Notes: generated by a model from the sequence alone, not told the origin. Shown: positions 35,740 to 44,576, counted from the stretch's first letter. The stretch is DNA of 64,000 bases from Sandaracinus amylolyticus (GCF_000737325.1 NZ_CP011125.1:7440001-7504000), one strand, 5' to 3'. Numbers and translations are program-made.

Positions 35740-36390
35740 TCAGCCGCGCTCGACGAGCCCGAACGCTGCGCCCTGCGGATCGTCGCACGACGCGATGCGC
35801 TCGCCGCTCGGGCGCACGAAGGGACCGACGACCTTGCCGCCGCGCTCGCGCACCGTCGCGAGCGCGGCGTCGAGATCGGCGACCGCGAAGTAGAACAGCC
35901 AGTGCGGGTGCACCTGCGGCAGGCGCACCGACTGCACGATCCCGCCGACGCTCGCGCCGTCCCACGCGAACGTGCGATACGGGCCGACGCCCTCGAGCTC
36001 GATCGTGCCGGTGTCGCGCCAGCCGCCGCGCACGCCGTAGAGCGCCCACGCGCGATCGCGATCGCTCGTGTGGAGCTCGTGCCACACGACGCTCGCAGCC
36101 GGAGGCGCGATGCCGAGCGCGAGCGCGACCACGCTCCCGAACGGATCGCGCAGGATCGCGCGCTCTCGCGTGATCGGTCCGAGCGCTTGCCAGCCGCGCT
36201 CCGCGACCTCGGCCTCGACGTCAGCCACCGCGAGGTGCCCGAGCCAGTGCGCGGGCGCGCCCGCGGCGGCGGCGCGCTCGGGCAACGTGGAGAACGCGAG
36301 ATCGTCGCGCGCACCGATCACGTCGGCGTAGAACGCGCGCGCGGCCTCGACGTCTCGCGTGCGGAGCTCGTAGCGAACGAAGCGAATCAT
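35740..36390 (-). CDS. VOC-family protein, two glyoxalase-like domains
   Basis: The 216-residue protein has two tandem betaalphabetabetabeta modules: residues 1-110 with FVRYELRTRDVEAARAFYAD and HLAVADVEAEVAERGWQALG, and residues about 110-216 with VVWHELHTSDRDRAWALYGV and FYFAVADLDAALATVRERGG, ending SCDDPQGAAFGLVERG. This is the two-module VOC (glyoxalase/bleomycin-resistance/dioxygenase) type, cytoplasmic, with possible metal ligands in WHELHTSD. No specific reaction can be assigned. The ATG at 36390 starts exactly at the family N-terminus; the longer ORF upstream is a shadow. Its stop follows directly the stop of the RND gene. Confidence 0.85.
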   Translation of the reverse strand: MIRFVRYELRTRDVEAARAFYADVIGARDDLAFSTLPERAAAAGAPAHWLGHLAVADVEAEVAERGWQALGPITRERAILRDPFGSVVALALGIAPPAASVVWHELHTSDRDRAWALYGVRGGWRDTGTIELEGVGPYRTFAWDGASVGGIVQSVRLPQVHPHWLFYFAVADLDAALATVRERGGKVVGPFVRPSGERIASCDDPQGAAFGLVERG

Positions 36391-36403
36391 CGAGCAGCAT
36401 CTA

Positions 36404-37084
36404 TCACGGCGCGACGCGGATCGAGCGCTCGGGCGTGGGCGACCACATCGGAGACTCGGTGCGCACCACGAACCCGCTCCCCGTGCCGAGCACGAGCGGG
36501 CCCGGCTCGTAGCGATCGAGCGGCTCGGGAACCGCGTCGAAGCTGCACTCGAGCACGGCGTGGGCGCGCGGCGTCGCACCGTCTCGCGGCGCGCTCGGGA
36601 GCACGTCGACCCGCGTCATCGCGCAGTGCAACGTCGCGCGCACCGCCGTCGAGGTCGCAGCCGGCAGCGGCAGCGTTCCCCAGCCCTGCCACGTCGCGCT
36701 CGCGCGCTCGCCGCCGGTCAGCGCGACGTCGAGCCCGCTCGGCGTGCGCGTCGCAGTGCCTCGCAGCACCACGCGCACGTGCTCGGTCGTGCGCGTCGTC
36801 TCGCCACCTTCCTGGATGTAGCGGCCCGGTGAGGGCCCGAACGTGTCGTGGGTGTGATGGTCGATCGTGAGCGTCGCGACACCACGCGCGTCGACGTCGA
36901 GCGCGAGCTCGGCGCGCTGTGAGGTCGAGGCGTACGACTGCGAGCATCCGTGCGCGCGCGAGCCCTCGAGCACGCCGCGCAGCGCGAGCGCGCCGGAGAG
37001 CGACGTCACCTCGGGCGCGACCGACTGCGCGACGGCAGGTGCGGCGATGACGGCGAGCAGGACCGACACGAGGGCGCGGCGCAT
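36404..37084 (-). CDS. secreted protein of unknown function
   Basis: The 226-residue protein has a Sec signal (VSVLLAVIAAPAVAQ) and then a soluble part rich in beta-strand-like stretches (AELALDVDARGVATLTIDHH, TTEHVRVVLRGTATR), with three cysteines. No family is recognised. The gene ends 13 bp after the start of the VOC gene on the same strand, so the two may be co-transcribed. A TATCCT hexamer lies 5 nt before the ATG, pointing to a leaderless transcript. Confidence 0.55.
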   Translation of the reverse strand: MRRALVSVLLAVIAAPAVAQSVAPEVTSLSGALALRGVLEGSRAHGCSQSYASTSQRAELALDVDARGVATLTIDHHTHDTFGPSPGRYIQEGGETTRTTEHVRVVLRGTATRTPSGLDVALTGGERASATWQGWGTLPLPAATSTAVRATLHCAMTRVDVLPSAPRDGATPRAHAVLECSFDAVPEPLDRYEPGPLVLGTGSGFVVRTESPMWSPTPERSIRVAP

Positions 37085-37089
37085 GGCCC

Positions 37090-37095
37090 AGGATA
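37090..37095 (-). promoter_or_regulatory. -10-like hexamer TATCCT, leaderless type
   Basis: On the minus strand TATCCT ends 5 nt before the ATG at 37084, the closest such spacing in the window. Confidence 0.35.
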
Positions 37096-37136
37096 CGCCC
37101 GCACCGCGCGAATCCTTGGCTGCTGCCGGAAACGCT

Positions 37137-37152
37137 CACGGAGCGCTCCGTG
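37137..37152. promoter_or_regulatory. perfect 16-bp palindrome, operator candidate
   Basis: CACGGAGCGCTCCGTG is a perfect palindrome with no spacer, in the 165-bp divergent gap between the secreted-protein gene and the DUF1552 gene. It lies about 100 bp before the DUF1552 start. Confidence 0.4.
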
Positions 37153-37249
37153 CGCCGCGCCGGAGCCCTCGATTTTCCTCGGGTTTTCTGCACATCGGAG
37201 TGACCCGAACACCCGCCGGGCGCACCACGACACGCGTGGAGGTGCGTCG

Positions 37250-38536
37250 ATGTCCCGGATCGCCCGTCGCGCGTTTGCGAAGCACGTCGGCCTCGCAGCG
37301 CTGCTGTCACCGTTCCTCGCGTCGCTGGGCGACCGAAGCGCATCGGCGCAGGTGACGGGGCGCGCGAAGTATCTGTGCCTGTTCGTGACGCCGGGGACGA
37401 GCTCGCGAGACTGGACCCCTGCCGCGGGCTCGAGCGAGACGCGGATCGCGTTCACGCCGATGAACGAGCCGCTCTCGGTCATCAAGGACAGCCTGGTGAT
37501 CGTCGAGGGGCTCGACAGCTTCGGCACCGCGGGCACCCACGGCTCGCCGGGCGGGCTCTGCGCGAAAGGTTATTCGGACTTCGGTCACGTCTCGATCGAG
37601 CAGTTCGTCAGTGATCGGCTCGCGGAGTCGGGTGAGCGCACGGCGATTCCCAATCTGATCCTCGGCGGTCATCCGGGACAGATGCGCTCGACGTTCTTCC
37701 GGAGCGGCATGGCGCTCGCGCCGATCGCGTCGCCGGTCGCAGCGTTCGACACGATCTTCGCGGGCGCGACGACACCGCCCGCGACGATGCCCTCGGATCT
37801 GCTGCGCCGCCGTCGTAGCGTGCTCGACGTCGTGCGCGGCGAGCTCGGCGCGCTCTCGGGGCAGCTCGGCGCGTCCGAGCGATATCGGCTCGAGCTCCAC
37901 CTCGACTCGATCCGTCAGCTCGAGGAGCGCCTCGCTGCGAGCGAGATGGAGCCCGGCGGCGGTGGATGTCGCGCGCCCGCGAGCCCCGTCGACGGCTCCG
38001 AGATCCTCCTCCAGAACGCGGCGTGCCTCGACCTCGCGATCGACGCGATGGCGTGCGACCTCACGCGCGTCGTCGCCGTCGAGTTCGGCAACAACAACGG
38101 CACTCAGATCGCCATCCCGGAGATCGGCAATGGCGACTGGCACAGTGGCTTCATCCACAGCGGGCTGATTCCCGAGCTCACTCGTGTCGAGCGCTGGCTC
38201 GCGCAGCGTTTCGCAGGCGCGGTGACTCGCGCGAAGTCGCTCGCTGCGCCGGACGGTCGAGGGACGCTGTTCGATCAGACGCTCTTCGTCTGGGCGCGCG
38301 ACATGGGCGATGCGCCGAGCCACACCGGCAACGACATGCGCTTCGTGTTCGCGGGCGGCGCCGGAGGCGCGCTGCGCACGTCGCCCGAGGGTCGCTACGT
38401 CGCGGGCCGCGGAGAGGCGCACCAGCGCGCGCTCCTGAGCTGCGCGACGGCGATGGGCATCTCGAACCTCGACGGGTTCGGCCGGACGAACTTCGGCGGT
38501 GACAGCCGACTCCCGCTCGCCGGAATCGGAGCATGA
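37250..38536 (+). CDS. DUF1552-family exported protein (second locus)
   Basis: The 428-residue protein starts MSRIARRAFAKHVGLAALLS, a twin-arginine-like signal, after a GGAGGTGC ribosome site at 37238. The body has YLCLFVTPGTSSRDWTPAAG, LVIVEGLDSFGTAGTHGSPG, RRRRSVLDVVRGELGALSGQ, ILLQNAACLDLAIDAMACDL and VEFGNNNGTQIAIPE. These match DUF1552 proteins but the sequence is clearly divergent from the copy at 22872, so it is an older paralogue rather than a recent duplicate. Its stop overlaps the ATG of the DUF1592 partner (ATGA), the reverse gene order of the first locus. Role unknown; export by Tat is inferred. Confidence 0.85.
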   Translation: MSRIARRAFAKHVGLAALLSPFLASLGDRSASAQVTGRAKYLCLFVTPGTSSRDWTPAAGSSETRIAFTPMNEPLSVIKDSLVIVEGLDSFGTAGTHGSPGGLCAKGYSDFGHVSIEQFVSDRLAESGERTAIPNLILGGHPGQMRSTFFRSGMALAPIASPVAAFDTIFAGATTPPATMPSDLLRRRRSVLDVVRGELGALSGQLGASERYRLELHLDSIRQLEERLAASEMEPGGGGCRAPASPVDGSEILLQNAACLDLAIDAMACDLTRVVAVEFGNNNGTQIAIPEIGNGDWHSGFIHSGLIPELTRVERWLAQRFAGAVTRAKSLAAPDGRGTLFDQTLFVWARDMGDAPSHTGNDMRFVFAGGAGGALRTSPEGRYVAGRGEAHQRALLSCATAMGISNLDGFGRTNFGGDSRLPLAGIGA

Positions 38537-40173
38537 AGATGACTCGCACCGTTCTCGCGCTCTCGATCGCGATGGCCGCCTCGGGCTGTCTCGGCGTGCT
38601 CGGAGAGCCTGTCGGAGGCGGGCCGGGGCCCACGCCCGAGCCCGGCGCGGATGGAGGGCTGGAGCCCGGATCCGACGCGGGCCCGCGGCCCGGCCCGGAG
38701 CCCGAGCCGACGACGTGCGGCGACGACGTCGGCCCGCGCATGGTGCGCCGCCTCACCGCGCGGCAATACCAGCGCAGCCTCGAGGCGATCTTCGAGTCGC
38801 CCGACGTTCCGACTGCCGACGTGCTCTCCGATCCCGTCGTGCACGGCTTCCGCGTCGACGCGACGCAGGCGGTGATCCGCGACCTCGGCGCGCAGCAGGT
38901 GATGACGCACGCGGAGCGCGTGGCAGCGTGGGCCGTCGCGAACCGACTCAGCGTGATCACGACGTGTCAGACGACCGACGCGGCCTGTCGTGATCGTTTC
39001 ATCCGAGATCTCGGAGCACGCGTGTTCCGAGAGCCGCTCTCCGACACGCAGCGCTCCGCATATGCCGCGCTCTTCGATGCGGAGACGACGTTTCCGGCAG
39101 CCGCCGAGCTCGTGATCGCGGCGATGCTGCAGTCCCCGTATTTCCTGTATCGACGCGAGATCGGAGCGCCGGCGACCGCCGGTCGACATCGGCTGACGCA
39201 GCACGAGCTCGCGAGTGAGCTCGCTTATCTGCTCACCGACGCACCGCCCGACGCGACGCTCCGCGCCGCGGCCGACGCGGGCCAGCTCGCGACACCCGAC
39301 GACCTCGCGCGCGAGCTCGAGCGCGTCCTGGCGACGCCGGAGGCCGCGGACACGATGGGTGAGTTCGTCATGGGATGGCTGGAGATCGCCGACCTCCCGA
39401 CGCGCGCGAAGGACGACGCCGTCTTCGTGCTCACGCCCGAGCTCCGCGCTTCGATGCTTGGCGAGACGCGCGAGCTCTTCCTCCAGGTACTGCGCGAGGG
39501 CGGGACGCTCCGCGATCTCTTGACGGCCGAGCACACGTTCGCCGACGCGCCGCTGCGCGCGCACTACGGGATCGCCGAGGGCGGAAGCGGCGGATTCCAG
39601 CGCGTCACGCTCCCCGCGGTCCGCGCGCCGGGCGTGCTCGGGCACGCCAGCGTCCTCACGCGTCATGCGCTCGCCGCGACGTCGTCGCCGGTCGCGCGCG
39701 GTCATCTCGTGCGCGAGCGCTTCCTCTGCGAGGACCTGCCGGCGCCGCCTCCGGGTGTGCCCACCGACGCGGTGCGCACGCCGGGGACGACCACGACGCG
39801 GCAGCGCTACATCGAGCACTCCGCGAACGAGACGTGCGCGGCGTGCCATCGCCTGATGGATCCGATCGGGTTCAGCCTCGAGAACTACGACGCGTTCGGG
39901 CGCTATCGCGCCGACGAAAGAGGCTTGCCGATCGACGTGACGGGCGTGGTGCACGGCGCGCCGGGCGGTGACGTTCCGCTCGACGGCGCGGAGAGCCTGA
40001 TCGACTGGCTCGCGGAGAGCAGCCAGGCGCGCGCGTGCTTCACGCACTACCTCTCGTACTACTCGTACGGCATCGAGGGCTGCGACGACGTGGTGGTCGA
40101 CGAGTCGACGCCGCTGCGCGACGTGCTCGCGGCGATCGTGCGCGCCGATCACTTCCGCGAGCGCACGGACTGA
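38533..40173 (+). CDS. DUF1592-family cytochrome-like lipoprotein (second locus)
   Basis: The 546-residue protein has a lipoprotein signal (LSIAMAASGCLGVLGE) and a Pro/Gly/Glu-rich linker, then the DUF1587/1595/1592/1588/1585 series: MVRRLTARQYQRSLEAIFES, FIRDLGARVFREPLSDTQRS, ELVIAAMLQSPYFLYRREIG, LGHASVLTRHALAATSSPVA, and CAACHRLMDPIGFSLENYDA with one CxxCH haem motif at Cys435. It is translationally coupled to the DUF1552 gene and ends 3 bp before the convergent regulator gene. Like the first locus it probably forms an exported redox or surface complex; function not established. Confidence 0.87.
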   Translation: MKMTRTVLALSIAMAASGCLGVLGEPVGGGPGPTPEPGADGGLEPGSDAGPRPGPEPEPTTCGDDVGPRMVRRLTARQYQRSLEAIFESPDVPTADVLSDPVVHGFRVDATQAVIRDLGAQQVMTHAERVAAWAVANRLSVITTCQTTDAACRDRFIRDLGARVFREPLSDTQRSAYAALFDAETTFPAAAELVIAAMLQSPYFLYRREIGAPATAGRHRLTQHELASELAYLLTDAPPDATLRAAADAGQLATPDDLARELERVLATPEAADTMGEFVMGWLEIADLPTRAKDDAVFVLTPELRASMLGETRELFLQVLREGGTLRDLLTAEHTFADAPLRAHYGIAEGGSGGFQRVTLPAVRAPGVLGHASVLTRHALAATSSPVARGHLVRERFLCEDLPAPPPGVPTDAVRTPGTTTTRQRYIEHSANETCAACHRLMDPIGFSLENYDAFGRYRADERGLPIDVTGVVHGAPGGDVPLDGAESLIDWLAESSQARACFTHYLSYYSYGIEGCDDVVVDESTPLRDVLAAIVRADHFRERTD

Positions 40174-40176
40174 CGC

Positions 40177-42984
40177 TCACACCGGCTCGGCGCGTCGGAT
40201 CCGGTCCCGCAGCGCCATGCTCTCGCGCTCCGGGGACGCGCCGAGCTGATCCGCGAGCACCGCGACCAAGCGCTCGTACTGCTGGAGCGCGCGGTCGCGC
40301 TCGCCGGCGCGCGCATGGCAGCGCATGAGACGGCGATGCGCGTCCTCGCGGAGCGCGTCGGCACGGACGAGGCGCTCGAGCAGCTGCGCAGCGCCCGCGA
40401 CGTCGTCGCCCTCGATGCGGAGGTCGGCCGCGGCGGAGAGCACGTCGTGGTGCATGCGGCGCAGTCTCGTGTGGAGCTCGAGCGACCAGTCGCCCATCTC
40501 CTCGCCCTCGAGGAAGTCACCACGATAGAGCGCCAGCGCCGCGTCGAGCCGAGCGCTCGACCTCGGCGCTCGGAGCGCGGCCGCGGCCTCGGCCTCGAAG
40601 CGCGTCGCGTCGAACCACGCGTCGAGGTCCGGATGGATCCGGTAGCGCTCGCCTTCGAGGACCACGACGTCCGCGCGCCCGATCACCTTGCGCAGTCGAT
40701 GCAGGACGACGTGGAAGCTGTTCTTGATCTGCGCCGGCGACGAGTCCGGCCAGAACACGAGACCAATCTGATCGCGGGTGCGACCGGCCGGGTGGCAGAG
40801 GAGATGGACGAGCAGCTCCTTCGCCTTGGCGGAGGTCCTCGCGTCGCCGTCGAGGCGCGTCGCGCCGCACTCGATCTCGAGCGGTCCGAGCGCGCGCACG
40901 ACGAGCTGGGGCGCGCGAGCGCGCGGCTCCACCGGCGCGTGCACGCTCACCGCGGGTGCCTGCGCGAGCGCGCGGTCGAGCGCCGCGTCGACCGTGAGCT
41001 GCTTGCCCTCGGCCCACCGCGTCGCGAAGTGCGCCGGTAGGACCGCGACGCGGAGCGTCTCGATGCGCGGCGCGAGGTGCGCGCGATCGGGTGGGAGCAT
41101 GCTCGCGCCGATCCGCTCGCGGATCGCCTCACCTGCACCGAGCATCGCGAGCGCCTCGTCGTACGCGCCGCGCTCGCAGGCGACGGCGCCGAGCATCTCG
41201 AGCCCGCGCGCGAGGAAAAGGTGCTGCGGGTCGTGCCGCAGCGCGGCGAGGGACTCGCGGAACAACGCCGCGGCGCGCTCGAGATCGCCGCGCCGCAGCA
41301 GCGACGAGCCGAGCATCTGCAGCGCGATCCCGAGCTCGCGCGGCAGACCGAAGCGTCGCGCCGCGGCGACGCCGTGCTCCATCGCGTCGAGGGCGCGATC
41401 GAGCGCGCCCTGTGTCGTGTAGAGCGTGCCGAGCAGGAGCCAGGCGAGGCGCAGCCCGTAGAGATCGTCGTTCGCGCGGAACCACTCGAGCGCGTCGCGG
41501 ATCGGCGCCTCGCCCTCCGCATCGCCCTCCGAGACGAGCACCAGGCCGAGGTAGTTGCGCGCATACGCGAGCAGCCGCGCGTCGCCTCGTGCATCGGCGA
41601 TCGCGACGGCCTCGGAGAGCCACGCACGCGCGCGCTCCGCATCGCTCTGCAGCGACGCGATCACGCCCGCGGCGAACAGCGCCGACGCTCGCTCGCGCGT
41701 CGGCGCTGCAGCGTCCGGCAATGCGAGCGCCGCCTCCGAGCAGCGCCGTCCCTCGGACCACAACCCCGTCGAGAACCAGAACCAGCACAGCCGTCCGGCG
41801 AGCGAGAGGCACAGCGCGGGATCGGCGTCCCGGCTCCACGCGAGCGCCTGGCGGACGTTGTCGAGCTCGCGCTGGAGCCCCTCGAGCCACACCGGCCGCG
41901 CGCGCGTCACGAGGTGCGGCTCGGCGGCCGCGACACGCTGCGCGAAGTGCTCGGCGTGACGCCGTGCAAGCGCCGCCGTCTCTCCGCGCGCGTCGAGGCG
42001 CTCGGCAGCGTACTGCCGCACCGTCTCGAGCAGGACGTAGCGCGCCGCGCCGTGCTCCTCGCGCATCGCGACGAGCGACCGATCGATCAATTGCCCGAGC
42101 ACGTCGAGCAGCGCCGGCGCGTCGTCCGCCTCCGCGCACACGGCCTCCGCCGCGTCCAGCGTGAAGCCGCCGCGGAACACCGAGAGTCGATCGAGCAGCT
42201 GCTGCTCCTCGGCGGACAGCAGCGCATAGCTCCAGTCGATCGTCGCCCGCAGCGTCTTGTGCCGCGGGATCGCGTTGCGCGCGCGCGACGTGAGCAAGCG
42301 GAAGCTGTCGTCGAGCCGCGCGAGGATCTGATCGGGCGCCAGCAGCTTCACGCGCGCGGCCGCGAGCTCGATCGCGAGCGGAAGGCCGTCGAGGCGGCGA
42401 CAGATCTCGGTGATCGTCTCGGCGTTGCCCGGCCCGATCGCGAACGCGGGCACGACGTCCCGCGCGCGCTCGACGAAGAGCCGCGTCGCGTCGGCAGGCG
42501 CGAGCGACGGCACCATCCACGCGCGCTCGCCCGCGATGCCGAGCGGCTCGCGGCTCGTCGCGAGCACCGAGAGCTGCTCGCAGCCGCGCAGCAGTGTGTC
42601 GACGAGCTGCGCCGCGGCGTCGACCACGTGCTCGCAGTTGTCGAGCACCAGGAGCATCGGACGATCGCGCCAGCGCTCCACGAGCGCGCGCGTCGCCGAG
42701 CCGCTCTGCGCGTCGCGCACGCCGAGCTGCTCCGCGACGCCTTGCGCGATCAGCGCGGGATCCGAGAGACCCGCGAGCTCGGCCCACGCGATCGTCCGCG
42801 CGTCCTCGCGCGCGAGCTGCGCCGCGGCCTCGATCGCGAGGCGCGTCTTCCCGCTGCCGCCGGCGCCGGTCAGCGTGACGAGGCGCGTCTCCGCGAGCAG
42901 TCGCCGCACCTCGGCGACCTCGGGCGCGCGGCCCACGAAACCGCTGAGCTGGACCGGCAAGCTCGGCGCGAACGGCTGGGTCAT
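40177..42984 (-). CDS. BTAD-domain transcriptional regulator with N-terminal ATPase and TPRs
   Basis: The 935-residue protein starts with an NB-ARC/MalT-like ATPase: LSGFVGRAPEVAEVRRLL, Walker A at residues 40-47 (GAGGSGKT), LLVLDNCEHV (Walker B) and SVLATSREPLGIAGERAW. A helical arm and about eight TPR-like repeats follow (ALFAAGVIASLQSDAERARA, GIALQMLGSSLLRRGDLERA). Residues about 687-765 form an OmpR-like winged helix (VVRALGPLEIECGATRLDGD, HVVLHRLRKVIG), and about 770-930 a bacterial transcriptional activation domain (ALALYRGDFLEGEE, RADALREDAHRRLMRCHARA, LADQLGASPERE). In AfsR/SARP proteins the winged helix and BTAD come first; here they are last. It is probably an ATP-controlled DNA-binding regulator; targets are unknown. 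Confidence 0.88.
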   Translation of the reverse strand: MTQPFAPSLPVQLSGFVGRAPEVAEVRRLLAETRLVTLTGAGGSGKTRLAIEAAAQLAREDARTIAWAELAGLSDPALIAQGVAEQLGVRDAQSGSATRALVERWRDRPMLLVLDNCEHVVDAAAQLVDTLLRGCEQLSVLATSREPLGIAGERAWMVPSLAPADATRLFVERARDVVPAFAIGPGNAETITEICRRLDGLPLAIELAAARVKLLAPDQILARLDDSFRLLTSRARNAIPRHKTLRATIDWSYALLSAEEQQLLDRLSVFRGGFTLDAAEAVCAEADDAPALLDVLGQLIDRSLVAMREEHGAARYVLLETVRQYAAERLDARGETAALARRHAEHFAQRVAAAEPHLVTRARPVWLEGLQRELDNVRQALAWSRDADPALCLSLAGRLCWFWFSTGLWSEGRRCSEAALALPDAAAPTRERASALFAAGVIASLQSDAERARAWLSEAVAIADARGDARLLAYARNYLGLVLVSEGDAEGEAPIRDALEWFRANDDLYGLRLAWLLLGTLYTTQGALDRALDAMEHGVAAARRFGLPRELGIALQMLGSSLLRRGDLERAAALFRESLAALRHDPQHLFLARGLEMLGAVACERGAYDEALAMLGAGEAIRERIGASMLPPDRAHLAPRIETLRVAVLPAHFATRWAEGKQLTVDAALDRALAQAPAVSVHAPVEPRARAPQLVVRALGPLEIECGATRLDGDARTSAKAKELLVHLLCHPAGRTRDQIGLVFWPDSSPAQIKNSFHVVLHRLRKVIGRADVVVLEGERYRIHPDLDAWFDATRFEAEAAAALRAPRSSARLDAALALYRGDFLEGEEMGDWSLELHTRLRRMHHDVLSAAADLRIEGDDVAGAAQLLERLVRADALREDAHRRLMRCHARAGERDRALQQYERLVAVLADQLGASPERESMALRDRIRRAEPV

Positions 42985-42996
42985 GCGCGACGCGCG

Positions 42997-43002
42997 AGGG
43001 TA
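42997..43002 (-). promoter_or_regulatory. -10-like hexamer TACCCT
   Basis: On the minus strand TACCCT followed by CG ends 12 nt before the ATG at 42984. It lies in the 28-bp gap after the upstream hydrolase-like gene. Confidence 0.3.
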
Positions 43003-43012
43003 CCACCCGCGC

Positions 43013-43474
43013 TCAGCGCGCGCCTCGGCTCAGGAAGCTCACGATCTGCGCTTCCGCCGACGCGGCGTCGCGCGTGGGATCGACGCGCACGCAGAGCATG
43101 CCCGGGTCCTCGCCGTCGTGCGCCGCGCGCGCGAGCACCACGATCGCGCCGACGCGATCGGGCTCCTGCGTCGAGAGCGCGAGGCTCGCGACGACGAACG
43201 GCTCGTCGGCGACGATCGCCGGACGGATCAAGCCGAGGCCCTCGATGAGATCGCGCAGCCAGCTCGCGATCTCGACGCCTGGGGGCAGCGTCGGCGCGAT
43301 GACCCGGAAGCCCGCGGCGAGACGCTCGAAGAGCCGCGCGCCGAGCGCGTCCGCGGTCGCGTCGGTGAACAAGAGCAGGACCGGCGAGCCTCGACCGGCA
43401 CGCTGGTAGCGAGTCTCGGTCGTGCCCGTCTGGAGCACGGGCGGGCCATCGGGGAACGAGGGGCGATCCGTCAT
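43013..43474 (-). CDS. alpha/beta-hydrolase-like protein lacking the nucleophile motif
   Basis: The 153-residue protein has LQTGTTETRYQRAGRGSPVL, LFERLAAGFRVIAPTLPPGV, LRDLIEGLGLIRPAIVADEP and a strand-turn VGAIVVLARAA. The order follows the first half of the alpha/beta-hydrolase fold. Where active enzymes have a nucleophile elbow such as GHSWGG, this protein has VADEPFVV, with no Ser/Cys/Asp in a GxSxG context, and the C-terminal half with the catalytic His is missing. It is therefore probably non-catalytic, perhaps ligand-binding. I chose the ATG at 43474 because of a CGGAGGC just before it; the long upstream extension is a shadow. Confidence 0.55.
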   Translation of the reverse strand: MTDRPSFPDGPPVLQTGTTETRYQRAGRGSPVLLLFTDATADALGARLFERLAAGFRVIAPTLPPGVEIASWLRDLIEGLGLIRPAIVADEPFVVASLALSTQEPDRVGAIVVLARAAHDGEDPGMLCVRVDPTRDAASAEAQIVSFLSRGAR

Positions 43475-43495
43475 GCCTCCGGGCTCTAGCGAGCG

Positions 43496-43519
43496 GCGAT
43501 TACTGCACCGATTAATCGC
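43496..43519. promoter_or_regulatory. inverted repeat GCGATTA-N10-TAATCGC, operator candidate
   Basis: GCGATTA (43496-43502) and TAATCGC (43513-43519) flank 10 bp; the right arm is also part of a perfect palindrome CGATTAATCG (43509-43518). A further similar half-site GCCGATAAC follows nearby. It is AT-rich for this genome and lies in the divergent spacer between the hydrolase-like gene and the Cys-rich lipoprotein gene. Confidence 0.5.
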
Positions 43520-43613
43520 GCACCGGTAAGCGAGCCGATAACCCGGCCTCGGCAGAGTGGCGTCGTGGGTGACGGCGAGAGCGCCGCGCCCCGAACGACT
43601 TGGAGGCTCTGCG

Positions 43614-44576
43614 ATGCGCTCGGACGCGATGTGTCTTCTCTCGATCCTGATCGTCTGCGGTTGTGGTGGCGGCGGAGGCGGCGGCACCGGCGGCGGCGGT
43701 GATGGCGGCGCGGGAGACGGCGGCGTCGAGGAGCTCACGATCGCCGAGTACGGCGATCAGCTCGCGGCCGCGACGTGCGCGCAGGCCGTCGGCTGCTGCG
43801 CGCCGATCGAGCTCCACTACCAGTTCGCGCTCGCCGACGCGCCGGTGACCGATCGGGCGAGCTGCGAGGCGTACCTCGGCAACTTCCTCGACCTCGAGGC
43901 GCTGGTGCGCCCGTCGATCGAGCGTGGCCGCTCGACGTGGGACGGCGCGCGCGCCGCGGAGTGCGTCGCGATGCTCGAGGCGCTCTCGTGCGACGAGTAC
44001 AGCGCACGGCTCCGGCTGATGGGCGACGCGCCGCTCGGCTGCAATCCGATCACCGGGCTCGTCGCGGAAGGCGGCGCGTGCGGCGCGCCGTGGGAGTGCG
44101 CGAGCGGCTATTGCGCCGGTGTCTCGTCGGGCGTCGAAGGCACGTGCGCGGCGCTGCCGGGCGTCGACGAAGAATGTCCGACGGGCCAGTGCGCCGAGGG
44201 CCTGCGCTGCGATCTCGGCAACAACACCTGCGTGCAGCCGAAGGCCGACGGCGCGGAGTGCACGAGCGACGACGAGTGCGCGTCGAACGGATGCTCGGCG
44301 GTGCAGGGCACGCCCGGCGTGTGCAACGAGCCTTCGGTCTGCGACGGCGATCTCGCCGACGACGAGAACGAGGTCTACGGCACCTGCTCGATGCACGATC
44401 CGCGTGGGCCGGACCTCGCGATCGACTGCCGTCTCGGCACGTCGGGCATCTGGGAGTGCGACTGCAACGCGGACGGCGTCGAGACGTCGTGCTCGCCCGG
44501 CGCGTGGGACGAGGTCGGCGAAGGGAGCGTGTGCGAGGGCTGGGGCTGCTGCGGGTTCTCGGCGCGCGCGCGCTGA
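43614..44576 (+). CDS. cysteine-rich surface lipoprotein
   Basis: The 320-residue protein starts at an ATG after TGGAGG. The signal ends at ILIVCGCGGG, a likely lipobox, followed by a Gly-rich linker. The N-terminal domain (residues about 40-140) has CAQAVGCCAPIE, DRASCEAYLGNFLDLE and ECVAMLEALSCDEYSARLRL, a small helical Cys domain common in myxobacterial lipoproteins. The second half contains repeated Dickkopf-like blocks: EGGACGAPWECASGYCAG, CAEGLRCDLGNNTCVQPKAD, AECTSDDECASNGC. About 30 cysteines imply many disulfides and an extracytoplasmic site. Function is unknown; similar proteins are abundant in Polyangiales. Confidence 0.7.
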   Translation: MRSDAMCLLSILIVCGCGGGGGGGTGGGGDGGAGDGGVEELTIAEYGDQLAAATCAQAVGCCAPIELHYQFALADAPVTDRASCEAYLGNFLDLEALVRPSIERGRSTWDGARAAECVAMLEALSCDEYSARLRLMGDAPLGCNPITGLVAEGGACGAPWECASGYCAGVSSGVEGTCAALPGVDEECPTGQCAEGLRCDLGNNTCVQPKADGAECTSDDECASNGCSAVQGTPGVCNEPSVCDGDLADDENEVYGTCSMHDPRGPDLAIDCRLGTSGIWECDCNADGVETSCSPGAWDEVGEGSVCEGWGCCGFSARAR

